This document shows, piece by piece, positions 35,202-44,545 of a stretch of DNA of 64,000 nt. Every line of letters begins with the position of its first letter. The stretch's first letter is position 1. A model generated the notes under the pieces. The model was not told the DNA's origin, made no database searches, and was given only the letters and a program-made list of their open reading frames with translations. The position numbers and the translations under genes are program-made. Origin of the DNA: Dyella halodurans (GTDB lineage: Bacteria; Pseudomonadota; Gammaproteobacteria; Xanthomonadales; Rhodanobacteraceae). The stretch lies in assembly GCF_026283925.1 (NCBI RefSeq), contig NZ_JAPDPF010000010.1, positions 107,196-171,195 of the forward strand, in the 5' to 3' direction.

Positions 35202-35834
35202 TCAGTGCTGGCGTTTGATCCAGCGCAGGAGGTGCTTCCAATCCTCCTGGTGACTCCGGACGTTTTCCGAAGCGTAATCAAAGATGCCTTTACCGAGCGC
35301 AGTGAGCAACACATAGGCCTGACTGTCGCGCAGCTGCGCCACGATCGGGAATGGCGATTGCTCGGCCAGTTGCTGCATGGCGTCCTGGCTGGCGTGCGTC
35401 CACGGCTTCAGGCGGTTGCCGACCAGGCCGACCGGCAGCTTGCCGCGCTTGATGCGATTGATCTCCCGCAAGTGCTCCAGGAAATCGAACGTGGCATGCA
35501 GGTCGAACGTTGACGGCAACACCGGCACCAACAGCACGTCGGCCTTTTCGAGATAGGGTTCGAGGTCCCGCTCCTGCGAGCCGGCTGGCGTGTCGATCAG
35601 CACGCGCTGGGTATCGGAAGGAAGTTTCTCGAGGGATCGGCGACCGCCCTCCAGCGCCAGTACGCCCGGCACGTTGTCCGGGCGCTGCGCGGCCCAGCGG
35701 AAGCCGGACTGCTGTCGGTCGGCGTCGACGATGGCGGTGTGCTTGCCATCCTGCGCCCAATGGGAAGCCAGCTGGGTCACCAGCGTGCTCTTGCCACAAC
35801 CGCCTTTGCTGCTTGCTACCAGTACCGTCAGCAT
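35202..35834 (-). CDS. ParA/MinD-like ATPase
   Basis: 210 aa. Deviant Walker A SSKGGCGKSTL (8-18), Walker A' VDADRQQSGFRWA, and Walker B VLIDTPAGS. These are the marks of ParA-family dimeric ATPases; short forms without an HTH move cargo or act alone. No ParB is adjacent, so it is an orphan. ATG 35834. It precedes sixA by 44 bp on the same strand. Confidence 0.9.
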   Translation of the reverse strand: MLTVLVASSKGGCGKSTLVTQLASHWAQDGKHTAIVDADRQQSGFRWAAQRPDNVPGVLALEGGRRSLEKLPSDTQRVLIDTPAGSQERDLEPYLEKADVLLVPVLPSTFDLHATFDFLEHLREINRIKRGKLPVGLVGNRLKPWTHASQDAMQQLAEQSPFPIVAQLRDSQAYVLLTALGKGIFDYASENVRSHQEDWKHLLRWIKRQH

Positions 35835-35938
35835 GATGCTGCCTCTGTGTCCAAGCTGGGGTCCAGCCTACACGAAGGGCGGGGCGGCGAGGCAAGCCTG
35901 ATGCTCATGCCCGGGCCAGAGGGATGTTGAACCGGCTT

Positions 35939-36970
35939 TCAGCCCGCCTTGTGCGGCTCCCAGTCGGCCGGGGCATCCACGTTGATGTTGAAGTCATGCA
36001 AGGCGGTCAGCAGCAAGCTCATCTCGGTGCCACCGGAGCGCGCCAGCGTCAGCAAATGCTGGGCCAGCCCCAGGTCGCCCTGGGCGCGTGCGGACAGCTG
36101 CCCGAAGTTCTCCACCTGCCAGACCAGGTTGCGGCGGGCGCGGCGGGCGTCTTCCTGCTGGGCCGGGTCGTCCGACAGGACCTCGCGCAAATGCAGGCCG
36201 AGCGAACGGGCCAGCGGGCTGGAACTCCATTCCAGGGTCTTGCCCAGCTTGAGGCAGTCGTCCTTGATCGATTTGTCGTCCCCCGCGCCCTCGCACAACC
36301 GTGCGGTGGCCTGCAGGCCGGGCTGCGGCTGCGTGCTGGCCAGGCCAAACACCATCATCACCTGCACGCCGGAGGCGCCGGTGGCGGAAAGCGGGTTGAT
36401 CACGGCGGGCGGCGGCGGCAACAGGGTGACCGTGGTAGCCAAGGCCTTCAGGCTGGCCCCGGTGTAGTCGTCGTACAGCTTGGCCGCGGCCGCCTTGGCC
36501 AGGTCCTCGCGAGCGGCCGTGCCCTTTTCGTCGTGGCTGTCGAGGCCAAGCTTCAGCAGCCACACCGCGGCGTTGTCCGGCGCCTGGGCGACCAGCCTGG
36601 CCAGGGCGTCAGGGTTCGGGCAGGCATCGGCCTTGGCGTCGCAGTCGGTCAGCCGGGTCCAGCTGATCTCCGGGCCGGCATTGGGCGCCTGGGCCGCGCG
36701 TTCGATCAGGCTGTGGAAGCTGTTGAAGTCGGGCTGGTCGGCCAAGGGCCGCGCCAGCAAGGCGCCACCCAGCAGCGGCAGGGGCTCGGCCTGGGGCGCG
36801 ATGACGCTGATCAGGTCGCGCTGGAAGGCGACCAGGGCCTTGCGACGCGCGGCCTGCTGGGCCTCCGTGGACGTCGCGGAACCGCCTTTGGCGGCTGACT
36901 GGGCTGCGAAAGCCGGGTTCGCCATGGCGGCAAAGACCAGGCCGAGCGTGAGGAGGCGCCGTCCGAGCAT
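35939..36970 (-). CDS. Hypothetical exported protein, 343 aa
   Basis: Signal peptide at 1-22 (ANPAFA). Ala/Leu-rich, helical throughout, four Cys in two pairs (LTDCDAKADACPNP and ARLCEGAGDD/KDDCLKLG), consistent with disulphides; helical-repeat character. Not a family I recognise. ATG 36970. Divergent from a 66-aa membrane protein gene. Confidence 0.72.
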   Translation of the reverse strand: MLGRRLLTLGLVFAAMANPAFAAQSAAKGGSATSTEAQQAARRKALVAFQRDLISVIAPQAEPLPLLGGALLARPLADQPDFNSFHSLIERAAQAPNAGPEISWTRLTDCDAKADACPNPDALARLVAQAPDNAAVWLLKLGLDSHDEKGTAAREDLAKAAAAKLYDDYTGASLKALATTVTLLPPPPAVINPLSATGASGVQVMMVFGLASTQPQPGLQATARLCEGAGDDKSIKDDCLKLGKTLEWSSSPLARSLGLHLREVLSDDPAQQEDARRARRNLVWQVENFGQLSARAQGDLGLAQHLLTLARSGGTEMSLLLTALHDFNINVDAPADWEPHKAG

Positions 36971-37136
36971 CGTGTCATCCTTCGCAAAACGAAGCCGCCA
37001 GCATACTGCTCCCGCATTAAGCTCGCCTGATCCAGGGATAGGCCCGGGGCGGGAGAATGCCTCTGGGCTTGCTAGCATGGCCGCTTCGCAGCGTTCGGGG
37101 TGTCTCTATCATCCTGCGCAGAACAGGAGACAGGTA

Positions 37137-37337
37137 GTGAATGATCTTTCCATATTGGCCGATGGGCGTGCGGCGCCCTGGTTTGTCGGCTGGGGCACGC
37201 TGGCGCTGATCAATGCGGGTCTTGCCCAGGGCAAGAATCGCAGCGGCCTGCTGTGGTTTCTGCTGTCTCTGGTGATCGGACCGCTCGCGACGCTGATCCT
37301 GGTGGTCTTGCCCAAGGTGCGTTCGACGCTGTTCTGA
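37137..37337 (+). CDS. Small membrane protein, 66 aa
   Basis: GTG start with AGGAGA 6 nt upstream. Two hydrophobic helices (about 12-27, WFVGWGTLALINAGL; and 36-58, LLWFLLSLVIGPLATLILVVL) joined by a basic turn AQGKNRSG. Resembles small proteins with the phrase GPLATLILV seen in many Gram-negatives; function unknown. Confidence 0.65.
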   Translation: MNDLSILADGRAAPWFVGWGTLALINAGLAQGKNRSGLLWFLLSLVIGPLATLILVVLPKVRSTLF

Positions 37338-37344
37338 CTTTCCG

Positions 37345-37426
37345 TGTAGGAGCGCACCCAGTGCGCGACCGGGCGTAGCGGCGTCACCGCTTCGTTGGCT
37401 GGTCGCCCACTGGGTGGGCTCCTACA
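37345..37426. repeat. Inverted repeat, TGTAGGAGCGCACCC family, second copy
   Basis: Arms of 26 bp at 37345-37370 and 37401-37426 (imperfect) match the family at 4306-4429. It lies between the convergent 66-aa gene and speE. Confidence 0.82.
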
Positions 37427-37435
37427 TCAGAAGAA

Positions 37436-38290
37436 TTACTCGCCCAGCGCTTCGCGCATGAATTCCGGCTGGGCCAGTGCGCCCTTGTGGATTTCGGCGT
37501 TGTAGTAGCGGGTGGGGAAGTTCTTGCTGAGGGCGCCGCGCTCGCGGAAGCCGGCGAGGTCGCCGCCCTTGCGCACCATGGTGCAGCTCCACCAGCCGGT
37601 GGGGTAGCACGGCTGCGGGAACGGCAACGTCTTCACGGCGTTGAAGCCGGCCGTACGCATGGCCGAGCGCATCGACTTGATCAGTTCCAGGTGGACCAGC
37701 GGCGATTCGCTCTGCTGCACCAGGATGCCGCCGTGGCGCAGGGCCTTGTAGCAGCTGGCGTAGAACGCGGCGTTGAACAGACCCTCGGCCGGACCCACCG
37801 GATCGGTCGAGTCGACAATGATCAGGTCCAGCGATTCCGGCTCGGCCTCGGCCATGTACTTGATGCCGTCGATGAACAGCAGCTCGGCGCGCGGGTCATG
37901 GTTGGCATCGCACAGCTCCGGGAAATACTGCTCGGCCAGGCGGGTGACGCGCTCGTCGATCTCGACCTGCACGGCCGACTCCACTTCCTCGTGCTTGAGC
38001 ACTTCACGCAGGGTGCCGCAGTCGCCGCCGCCAATGATCACCACGCGCTTGGCGCGCGCATGGGTGAACAGCGCCGGGTGGGTCATCATCTCGTGGTACA
38101 GGAAGTTGTCGCGGCTGGTCAGCATCACGCAGCCGTCGATCACCATCAGGTTGCCCCAGTCGGTGGTCTGGTAGATCTCGATGGTCTGGAACGGGGTTTT
38201 CTCGGCATGAAGCAGCTTCTCCACGCGATAACCGATGGACGAGCCGGAGGCCTGGTGGGCTTCGGTGAACCAGGTGAGCTGCTGCGACAT
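37436..38290 (-). CDS. speE: Spermidine synthase
   Basis: Transfers aminopropyl from decarboxylated SAM to putrescine. 284 aa (E. coli 288). WFTEAHQASGSSIGYRVEKLLH, then the SAM-binding VVIIGGGDCGTLREVLKH, VQVEIDERV, and the gatekeeper VDSTDPVGPAEGLF with catalytic Asp. ATG 38290. Divergent from speA, 292 bp apart, a polyamine module. SpeB/SpeD are not in the window. Confidence 0.96.
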   Translation of the reverse strand: MSQQLTWFTEAHQASGSSIGYRVEKLLHAEKTPFQTIEIYQTTDWGNLMVIDGCVMLTSRDNFLYHEMMTHPALFTHARAKRVVIIGGGDCGTLREVLKHEEVESAVQVEIDERVTRLAEQYFPELCDANHDPRAELLFIDGIKYMAEAEPESLDLIIVDSTDPVGPAEGLFNAAFYASCYKALRHGGILVQQSESPLVHLELIKSMRSAMRTAGFNAVKTLPFPQPCYPTGWWSCTMVRKGGDLAGFRERGALSKNFPTRYYNAEIHKGALAQPEFMREALGE

Positions 38291-38582
38291 GGCGAATCCT
38301 GAGCAATCTTGAGGGGTGAAAGGCCGCAAATTGTAGCCGCAAAGGCATCCACTGGGCGCCAACGCAGGAAACCGCCGCAGGCACATTGTCACACCAGGCC
38401 GTTACAATACCCGTCCGGCCCGTCACGCGATTCCGCCAGCGGCCCGCCAAGTCAGTCCGGCCCCGCGGCGTGCGAGGCTTCCGGCCGGCTGACTTCGTGC
38501 TCTCACCGAGCAAGCGCGTCAAGGCTCGCCGCTGCGACGACATGTTCAGGGTGTCACACGCCCGTTGTACAAGGAGCCCTCC

Positions 38583-40472
38583 ATGTCGAAGCACTGGAAC
38601 ATTGATGCTGCCCGCCACACCTACGCCGTCCCGCACTGGGGCGACGGCTACGTGGACGTGGATGCAGCAGGTCACATCGTCATGCGCCCCCGTGGCGCCC
38701 AAGGCCCGGCGCTGTCGCTGCCGGCCATCGTCGACCGCGCCCGCGCCGAAGGCTTGCGCCTGCCGTTGCTGGTGCGCTTTCCGGACATCCTGGCCGACCG
38801 CCTCAAGCGTTTGCAGGACGCATTTGCCAAGGCCATTGGCGAATGGAGCTATACGGGCGGCTACACGGCCGTCTATCCGATCAAGGTGAACCAGCAGCGC
38901 GGCGTGGCCGGCGAGCTGGTGGCCGCGGGTCAGCATGGCTTCGGCCTCGAAGCCGGCTCCAAGCCCGAGCTGATGGCCGTGCTGGCCATGGCCCGCCCCG
39001 GCAGCATCGTCATCTGCAACGGCTACAAGGATCGCGAATACGTGCGCTTGGCGCTGATCGGCCTCAAGCTTGGCCTGCGCGTGCACATCGTGATCGAGAA
39101 GCTGTCCGAGCTCGACCATGTCTTCAGCGAGGCCAAGGCCCTCAACGTCGAGCCGCTGCTGGGCGTGCGCGTGCGCCTGGCCTCGATCGGCGCCGGCAAG
39201 TGGCAGAACACCGGCGGCGACAAGGGCAAGTTCGGCCTCTCGCCCAGCCAGGTGCTGACCCTGGTGGAACGCCTCGAGCAGGCCGGCCTCAAGCACACCC
39301 TGAAGCTGCAGCACTTCCACATGGGCTCGCAGATTTCCAACGTGCGCGACATCGCCTCGGGCATGCGCGAGGCCACGCGTTATTTCGTGGAACTCAAGCG
39401 CATGGGCGTGCCGCTGGAAATCGTCGACGTCGGCGGTGGCCTGGGCGTGGATTACGAAGGCTCGCGTTCGCGCAGCCACAACTCCATCAACTATTCGATC
39501 GAACAGTACGCGGCGACCATCGTGCAGTCGCTGGCCGAGGCGGTGGCCGAAGAAAACCTGCCGGCGCCGCACATCATCACCGAGGCGGGCCGCGCGATGA
39601 CCGCCCATCACGCCGTGATGGTGGTCAACGTGACCGAGGTCGAGCCGGTGCCCGCTGGCAACATCCCGCCAGCACACGAGGACGAGCCGGCCGTGCTGCG
39701 CCGCCTGCGCGAAACCTGGGCAGAACTCGACGCGCGTCCCGCGCTCGAGCTGTTCCACGAGGCGCAGCATCACCTCGTCGAAGGCCAGACCTTGTACGCG
39801 CTCGGCCAACTCACCCTGGACGACCGCGCGCGGCTCGACGACATGTACTACGCCATCGCCAATGCCGTGCGTCTGCGCCTGCTGCCGGCCGAGCGTTCGC
39901 ATCGCCAGGCGCTGGACGAGTTGGACGAGAAGCTGGTCGACAAATACTTCGTCAATTTCTCGGTGTTCGAATCGGTACCGGATATCTGGGCGATCGAGCA
40001 GATCTTCCCGATCGCGCCGATCGCACGACTGGACGAAGAACCTACCCGCCGCGGCGTCATCGTCGATCTCACCTGCGATTCGGATGGCCGCATCGATCAT
40101 TACGTCGATGCCGAGGGCGTGGACGTGAGCCTGCCGCTGCATGCCTTGAACGAGGACGAGAGCTATCGCCTCGGCATCTTCATGGTCGGTGCCTACCAGG
40201 AGACCCTGGGCGACATCCACAACCTGTTCGGCGACACCGATGCGGTGAACGTGCGCGTGAATGGTGATTCGTATGTCTTTGCGCACAAGCGTCGCGGCGA
40301 CACCACCGATCTCATGCTCGATTACGTCGGCTACGACCTGGAAGTCCTGCGTCGCAGCTACCGTGAGCGCATCGCTGCCGCGGGTGTGCAAGGTGAGGCC
40401 GCCGAGCAGTTATTCGTCACACTCAACGAAGGTTTGACCGGCTATACCTATTTGTCCGAGGGCGTGCGCTGA
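38583..40472 (+). CDS. speA: Biosynthetic arginine decarboxylase
   Basis: PLP enzyme making agmatine from arginine; 629 aa (E. coli about 630-658). Fold type III features: YPIKVNQQ with the PLP Lys, GFGLEAGSKPEL, LQHFHMGSQISN with the His over PLP, VDVGGGLGVDYEG, and ITEAGRAMTAHHAV. ATG 38583 with AAGGAG upstream. The 292-bp divergent gap to speE contains no riboswitch that I recognise. A REP half follows the stop. Confidence 0.97.
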   Translation: MSKHWNIDAARHTYAVPHWGDGYVDVDAAGHIVMRPRGAQGPALSLPAIVDRARAEGLRLPLLVRFPDILADRLKRLQDAFAKAIGEWSYTGGYTAVYPIKVNQQRGVAGELVAAGQHGFGLEAGSKPELMAVLAMARPGSIVICNGYKDREYVRLALIGLKLGLRVHIVIEKLSELDHVFSEAKALNVEPLLGVRVRLASIGAGKWQNTGGDKGKFGLSPSQVLTLVERLEQAGLKHTLKLQHFHMGSQISNVRDIASGMREATRYFVELKRMGVPLEIVDVGGGLGVDYEGSRSRSHNSINYSIEQYAATIVQSLAEAVAEENLPAPHIITEAGRAMTAHHAVMVVNVTEVEPVPAGNIPPAHEDEPAVLRRLRETWAELDARPALELFHEAQHHLVEGQTLYALGQLTLDDRARLDDMYYAIANAVRLRLLPAERSHRQALDELDEKLVDKYFVNFSVFESVPDIWAIEQIFPIAPIARLDEEPTRRGVIVDLTCDSDGRIDHYVDAEGVDVSLPLHALNEDESYRLGIFMVGAYQETLGDIHNLFGDTDAVNVRVNGDSYVFAHKRRGDTTDLMLDYVGYDLEVLRRSYRERIAAAGVQGEAAEQLFVTLNEGLTGYTYLSEGVR

Positions 40473-40489
40473 TCGACAGGCTCCTACCT

Positions 40490-40517
40490 CGTCATCCCTG
40501 CGTTCGCAGGAATGACG
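40490..40517. repeat. REP-like half element after speA
   Basis: CGTCATCCCTGCGTTCGCAG plus AATGACGG: a single hairpin of the same family as 1896-1979, 18 bp after the speA stop. Confidence 0.75.
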
Positions 40518-40667
40518 GATAGGAAAAGTCGCATTCAAGTTTCCATTCGTCGCATGGATGTGCGCCCACGAGCCGTACCAGCCTGTGTCGTCCACCACGG
40601 CCAGGCTGGCCGGCGCGCAATCTGATTCCGTTTCAGCTTTCCCCGTTCCCCATCGACAGGAGTGGTT

Positions 40668-41453
40668 ATGGCAAGTCTCGACGGCAAGGTGGCACTCATC
40701 ACTGGCGCGGCCAGTGGCCTCGGCAAGGCAATCGCCGAGTTGTATGCGAAGAACGGTGCGGCAGTCGCCATCGCCGACATCAACCAGCAGGCAGCGGACG
40801 CTACGGCGAACGAGATCAAGGCCGCCGGCGGCAAGGCGATTGGCATCGCCATGGACGTGACCGACGAGGCAGCCGTCAATGCCGGTACCGACAAGGTGGT
40901 CGCTGCGTTTGGCCATCTGGATATTCTTATTTCCAACGCTGGCGTGCAGATCATCAATCCGATCGAACAGTTCGCCTTTGCCGACTGGAAGAAAATGCTG
41001 GCCATCCATCTCGATGGCGGCTTCCTCACCACCAAGGCCGCGCTCCAGCACATGTACAAGGACGATCGCGGCGGCATCGTGATCTACATGGGCTCGGTGC
41101 ATTCGCACGAAGCCTCCAAGCTGAAGTCGGCCTACGTCACCGCCAAGCACGGCTTGCTGGGCCTGGCGCGCACGCTGGCCAAAGAAGGCGCGGCGCACAA
41201 TGTGCGCTCGCACGTGATCTGTCCCGGCTTCGTGCGCACGCCGCTGGTGGAGAAGCAGATTCCGGAGCAGGCCAAGGAGCTGGGTATCAGCGAGGCCGAC
41301 GTGATCAAGAACGTGATGCTCAAGGACACCGTGGATGGCGTCTTCACCACGGTCGAGGACATCGCGCAGACCGCGCTGTATCTGGCTACCTTCCCCTCGG
41401 CCGCGCTGACCGGGCAATCCATCGTGGTCAGCCACGGCTGGTATATGCAGTAG
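40668..41453 (+). CDS. 3-hydroxybutyrate dehydrogenase (SDR)
   Basis: Interconverts D-3-hydroxybutyrate and acetoacetate with NAD. 261 aa. Rossmann [13 protein letters not shown] at 89-91 and the [13 protein letters not shown] region with the YxxxK active site; Ser in IYMGSVHS; the C-terminal GWYMQ is typical of the BDH branch. ATG 40668 with AGGAG upstream. First gene of a same-strand run: BDH, acetoacetate decarboxylase, patatin, dehydrogenase. Confidence 0.9.
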   Translation: MASLDGKVALITGAASGLGKAIAELYAKNGAAVAIADINQQAADATANEIKAAGGKAIGIAMDVTDEAAVNAGTDKVVAAFGHLDILISNAGVQIINPIEQFAFADWKKMLAIHLDGGFLTTKAALQHMYKDDRGGIVIYMGSVHSHEASKLKSAYVTAKHGLLGLARTLAKEGAAHNVRSHVICPGFVRTPLVEKQIPEQAKELGISEADVIKNVMLKDTVDGVFTTVEDIAQTALYLATFPSAALTGQSIVVSHGWYMQ

Positions 41454-41512
41454 CGCACCGCGCATCGCATGCGGCCCGCATGGAGGGGTCAAGAATGCGT
41501 AGCGAGGACGCC

Positions 41513-41550
41513 CAGCAGCCGTGCCGGCGAACCTGTCGACACGGCTGCTG
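41513..41550. repeat. Hairpin between bdh and acetoacetate decarboxylase genes
   Basis: Perfect 11-bp arms CAGCAGCCGTG/CACGGCTGCTG, nested inside a looser GC-rich inverted repeat (about 41495-41585). There is no T-run; may limit readthrough or be a MITE remnant. Confidence 0.5.
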
Positions 41551-41645
41551 CGACTGCTCCTTCGTTGCGCGTCCCTCGCCTGCGGACCAGGAGGCATGCA
41601 TGCGGCTCGGCCTCCCCGACCCTCGCTTCCCCACAAGGACCGCCA

Positions 41646-42386
41646 GTGAAGATTGCCGACGTATTAGCGAACGCTTTTGCCATGCCGCTTACCAGCCCTG
41701 CCTTTCCGCCGGGACCGTATCGATTCGTCAACCGCGAGTTCCTCGTCGTCACCTATCGCACCGATCTGGACGCGTTGCGCGCGGTGGTACCGGAGCCGCT
41801 GGAGATCGAGCAGCCGCTGGTGAAGTACGAGTTCATCCGCATGCCCGATTCCACCGGCTTTGGCGACTACACCGAGTCGGGGCAGGTGATTCCCGTGAGC
41901 TTCCGCGGCGAGCGGGGAAGCTATGTGCACTCGATGTACCTCAACGATCACCCGCCGATTGCGGGCGGCCGCGAGTTGTGGGGCTTTCCGAAGAAACTCG
42001 CCAGCCCGGCGCTGGATACCGAGATCGACACCATCGTCGGTACCCTCGACTACGGCAAGGTGCGCGTGGCCAAGGCCACCATGGGCTTCAAGCATCGCGA
42101 GGCCGATCGCGATGCCATCCTGGCCGGCCTGGCAGCACCCAACTACCTGTTGAAGATCATCCCGCACGTGGATGGCACGCCGCGCATTTGCGAGCTGGTC
42201 CGCTACTACACCACCAACGTCACGCTCAAGGGCGCCTGGACCGGACCGGCCTCGCTGGAGCTGCATCCCCACGCGCTGGCGCCGGTGGCCGACCTGCCGG
42301 TGCTGAAGATCGAGTCGGCCCACCACTTCATTACCGACCTGACGCTCGACCTGGGCACGGTCGTGTACGACTATCTGGCCGATTGA
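41646..42386 (+). CDS. Acetoacetate decarboxylase
   Basis: 246 aa; Schiff-base Lys in [13 protein letters not shown], Glu in [16 protein letters not shown]. Converts acetoacetate to acetone and CO2. GTG 41646 is chosen from the family start ([23 protein letters not shown]); longer frames are unlikely. Downstream of the 3-hydroxybutyrate dehydrogenase, giving a two-step drain of 3-hydroxybutyrate. Confidence 0.92.
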   Translation: MKIADVLANAFAMPLTSPAFPPGPYRFVNREFLVVTYRTDLDALRAVVPEPLEIEQPLVKYEFIRMPDSTGFGDYTESGQVIPVSFRGERGSYVHSMYLNDHPPIAGGRELWGFPKKLASPALDTEIDTIVGTLDYGKVRVAKATMGFKHREADRDAILAGLAAPNYLLKIIPHVDGTPRICELVRYYTTNVTLKGAWTGPASLELHPHALAPVADLPVLKIESAHHFITDLTLDLGTVVYDYLAD

Positions 42387-42402
42387 ACCGGGGTTTATCT
42401 GT

Positions 42403-43593
42403 ATGGACGTCCGTAAAAACAAGGCAGCACTGACGGTCACCGACCAGGACCTGGCGCGAGAGCACCATCGGCAATACAAGGTCACCGCCCTGGTATTGCA
42501 GGGCGGCGGCGCGCTCGGAGCGTATCAGGCAGGGGTATACCAGTCGCTGGACGAGGCAGGCATCCATCCCAACTGGGTTGCTGGCATCTCCATCGGCGCG
42601 CTCAACGCGGCCATCATCGCCGGCAACGCGCCGGAGCACCGGGTGGAACGTTTGCGCGAGTTCTGGCAGGCCATATGTCGTCCACCGCTGTTGCCGGTGT
42701 GGCCCACGCCGCCGCTGGAGCCGGGGGCGTGGCAGCTGACCTGGCAAAACGTCCAGAGCGGTTGGGCGGCGTTTCGCGCGCTTACCGAAGGGCAGCCCGG
42801 CTTCTTCTATCCGCGGCCCTTTCCGCTGCTGCCATGGAATTCCTCGCCGGCCACGGCGAGCTGGTACGACACGGCGCCCTTGAAGCTCACGCTGGAGCGG
42901 CTGGTCGATTTCGACCGCATCAACCACAAGACTTCGATGCGTGTGTCGGTCGGCGCCGTCAATGTGCGCACCGGCAACTTCGCCTACTTCGATAACACGG
43001 AAGGCCCGCTGCGGGTCGAGCATTTCATGGCATCCGGTGCCTTGCCGCCCGGCTTTCCTGCGATCGAAATCAATGGCGAGTTTTACTGGGACGGCGGCAT
43101 GGTCTCCAATACGCCGCTCTACAAGGTGCTGGCCGATTCAGCGCGCTGCGATTCGCTGATCTTCCAGGTGGACTTGTGGAGCTCGCGCGGCGAGTTGCCG
43201 CATGATTTAGCCGAAGTGACGTCGCGCACCAAGGACATCCAGTACTCCAGCCGTACCCGCCTGATTACCGAATACATGGGTATGCGGCAGCGGCAGGAGC
43301 GCGTGCTGCACGATGTGATGGCCCTGGTGCCGGAAGACCAGCGCCACCATCCTGCCTATCGCCACGCCGAGATCTACGCCAGCAGCGCCCTGGTCAACCT
43401 GTTCCACCTCATTTATCGCAACAAGCCTTACGAAGGACATTACAAAGACTACGAGTTCAGCATCGACAGCATGCGCCAGCATTGGGATGCTGGCATGGAT
43501 GATATGCAATGCACCCTGGCCGAGCCGACCTGGTTCGAACGGCCGAGTGCCGAACATCCTTTCATTACCCACGACGTCCACTGCGAAGATTGA
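42403..43593 (+). CDS. Patatin-like phospholipase with DUF3734-like C-terminus
   Basis: 396 aa. Oxyanion LVLQGGGALGAYQ (Gly-rich), nucleophile elbow GISIGALNA (GxSxG, Ser about 64), catalytic Asp in YWDGGMVSNTPL. The last ~110 residues (SLIFQVDLWSSRGELP, RHAEIYASSALVN) match DUF3734. Possibly a lipase or intracellular PHB-related hydrolase; grouping with BDH and acetoacetate decarboxylase is seen in other proteobacteria (recall). 16 bp after the decarboxylase stop. Confidence 0.9.
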   Translation: MDVRKNKAALTVTDQDLAREHHRQYKVTALVLQGGGALGAYQAGVYQSLDEAGIHPNWVAGISIGALNAAIIAGNAPEHRVERLREFWQAICRPPLLPVWPTPPLEPGAWQLTWQNVQSGWAAFRALTEGQPGFFYPRPFPLLPWNSSPATASWYDTAPLKLTLERLVDFDRINHKTSMRVSVGAVNVRTGNFAYFDNTEGPLRVEHFMASGALPPGFPAIEINGEFYWDGGMVSNTPLYKVLADSARCDSLIFQVDLWSSRGELPHDLAEVTSRTKDIQYSSRTRLITEYMGMRQRQERVLHDVMALVPEDQRHHPAYRHAEIYASSALVNLFHLIYRNKPYEGHYKDYEFSIDSMRQHWDAGMDDMQCTLAEPTWFERPSAEHPFITHDVHCED

Positions 43594-43609
43594 TCAATCA
43601 GGAACCACC

Positions 43610-44470
43610 ATGAGTCTCAAGGCAGCATTTATCGGGCTCGGCGCCATGGGCACGCCGATGGCAGGGCATCTGAAGGCCAAGGGCCTACTGCACGCCGTGT
43701 CGAGTCGCACCAAGGCCAACGCCGAAGCCGTAGCAAAGGAACTCGGCGTAGCGGCGCCGCCGCTGGCCGAGCTGGCGGCGCAATGCGACGTGATCGCCCT
43801 GTGCGTCACCGCGGACGCCGACGTGCTCGGCACGATCGACGCACTGGCGCCGCATCTGAAGAACGGCGCGATCGTGGTGGACCACTCCACCGTCGCACCG
43901 GATACCGCCAAGCAGGCGGCGGCGCGTTTGTCCGCGGTCGGCGCGCACTTCCTCGATGCGCCGGTTTCCGGCGGCGTGGAAGGCGCCAGGAACGGCAAGC
44001 TGTCGGTGATGGTGGGCGGTGATGCCGACGTGCTCGAACGCGCGCGCCCGGTACTGGAAGCCTATGCGCTACGTATCACGCATCTGGGTGCCGTCGGTGC
44101 CGGCCAGGCGACCAAGGCCGTGAACCAGGTGCTGGTGGCGGGCATCGCGCAAGGCGTGTGCGAAGGTCTCGCCCTCGGCGAGGCGCTGGGCCTCGATCCC
44201 GAACGCCTGTTGCCGACGCTTGGCGCTGGCGCGGCCGGCAACTGGTTCCTCGAAAAGCGTGGCGCCACCATGCTGCGCGACGAATTCAGCGTGGGCTTCA
44301 AATTGGGCCTGCTGCACAAGGATCTGGGCATCGTGCGCCGGATTGCCGAAAGTGCAGGCACCAGCCGCAACGTGATCGAGCGTTCGCTCGCCGACTATGC
44401 CGAGCTGATGAGCCAGGGCTATGGTGACGACGATATCTCGGCGCTGATTCGCCTGAAGCGCAAGGGCTGA
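43610..44470 (+). CDS. NAD(P)-dependent beta-hydroxyacid dehydrogenase
   Basis: 286 aa of the 3-hydroxyisobutyrate dehydrogenase superfamily. IGLGAMGTPMAGHL (cofactor motif), DAPVSGGVEGARNGKLSVMVGG substrate motif, and catalytic Lys in GQATKAVNQVL. Substrate unknown. 16 bp after the patatin gene; last in the run, before a bidirectional terminator. Confidence 0.9.
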   Translation: MSLKAAFIGLGAMGTPMAGHLKAKGLLHAVSSRTKANAEAVAKELGVAAPPLAELAAQCDVIALCVTADADVLGTIDALAPHLKNGAIVVDHSTVAPDTAKQAAARLSAVGAHFLDAPVSGGVEGARNGKLSVMVGGDADVLERARPVLEAYALRITHLGAVGAGQATKAVNQVLVAGIAQGVCEGLALGEALGLDPERLLPTLGAGAAGNWFLEKRGATMLRDEFSVGFKLGLLHKDLGIVRRIAESAGTSRNVIERSLADYAELMSQGYGDDDISALIRLKRKG

Positions 44471-44488
44471 GTCCAGCCAGCACGACAT

Positions 44489-44521
44489 AAAAAAGGCCGT
44501 GTCGTGAGACACGGCCTTTTC
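44489..44521. terminator. Bidirectional terminator
   Basis: AAAAGGCCGTGTC-gtga-GACACGGCCTTTT, symmetric with A and T runs, between the convergent dehydrogenase and SPOR genes. Confidence 0.93.
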
Positions 44522-44545
44522 TGTTGCGCTGCGTGCGAGGTGGCC

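Noticed and set aside
38004..40391. 795-codon minus-strand frame over speA
   Set aside because: Shadow of the speA codon pattern; no RBS and no protein motifs.
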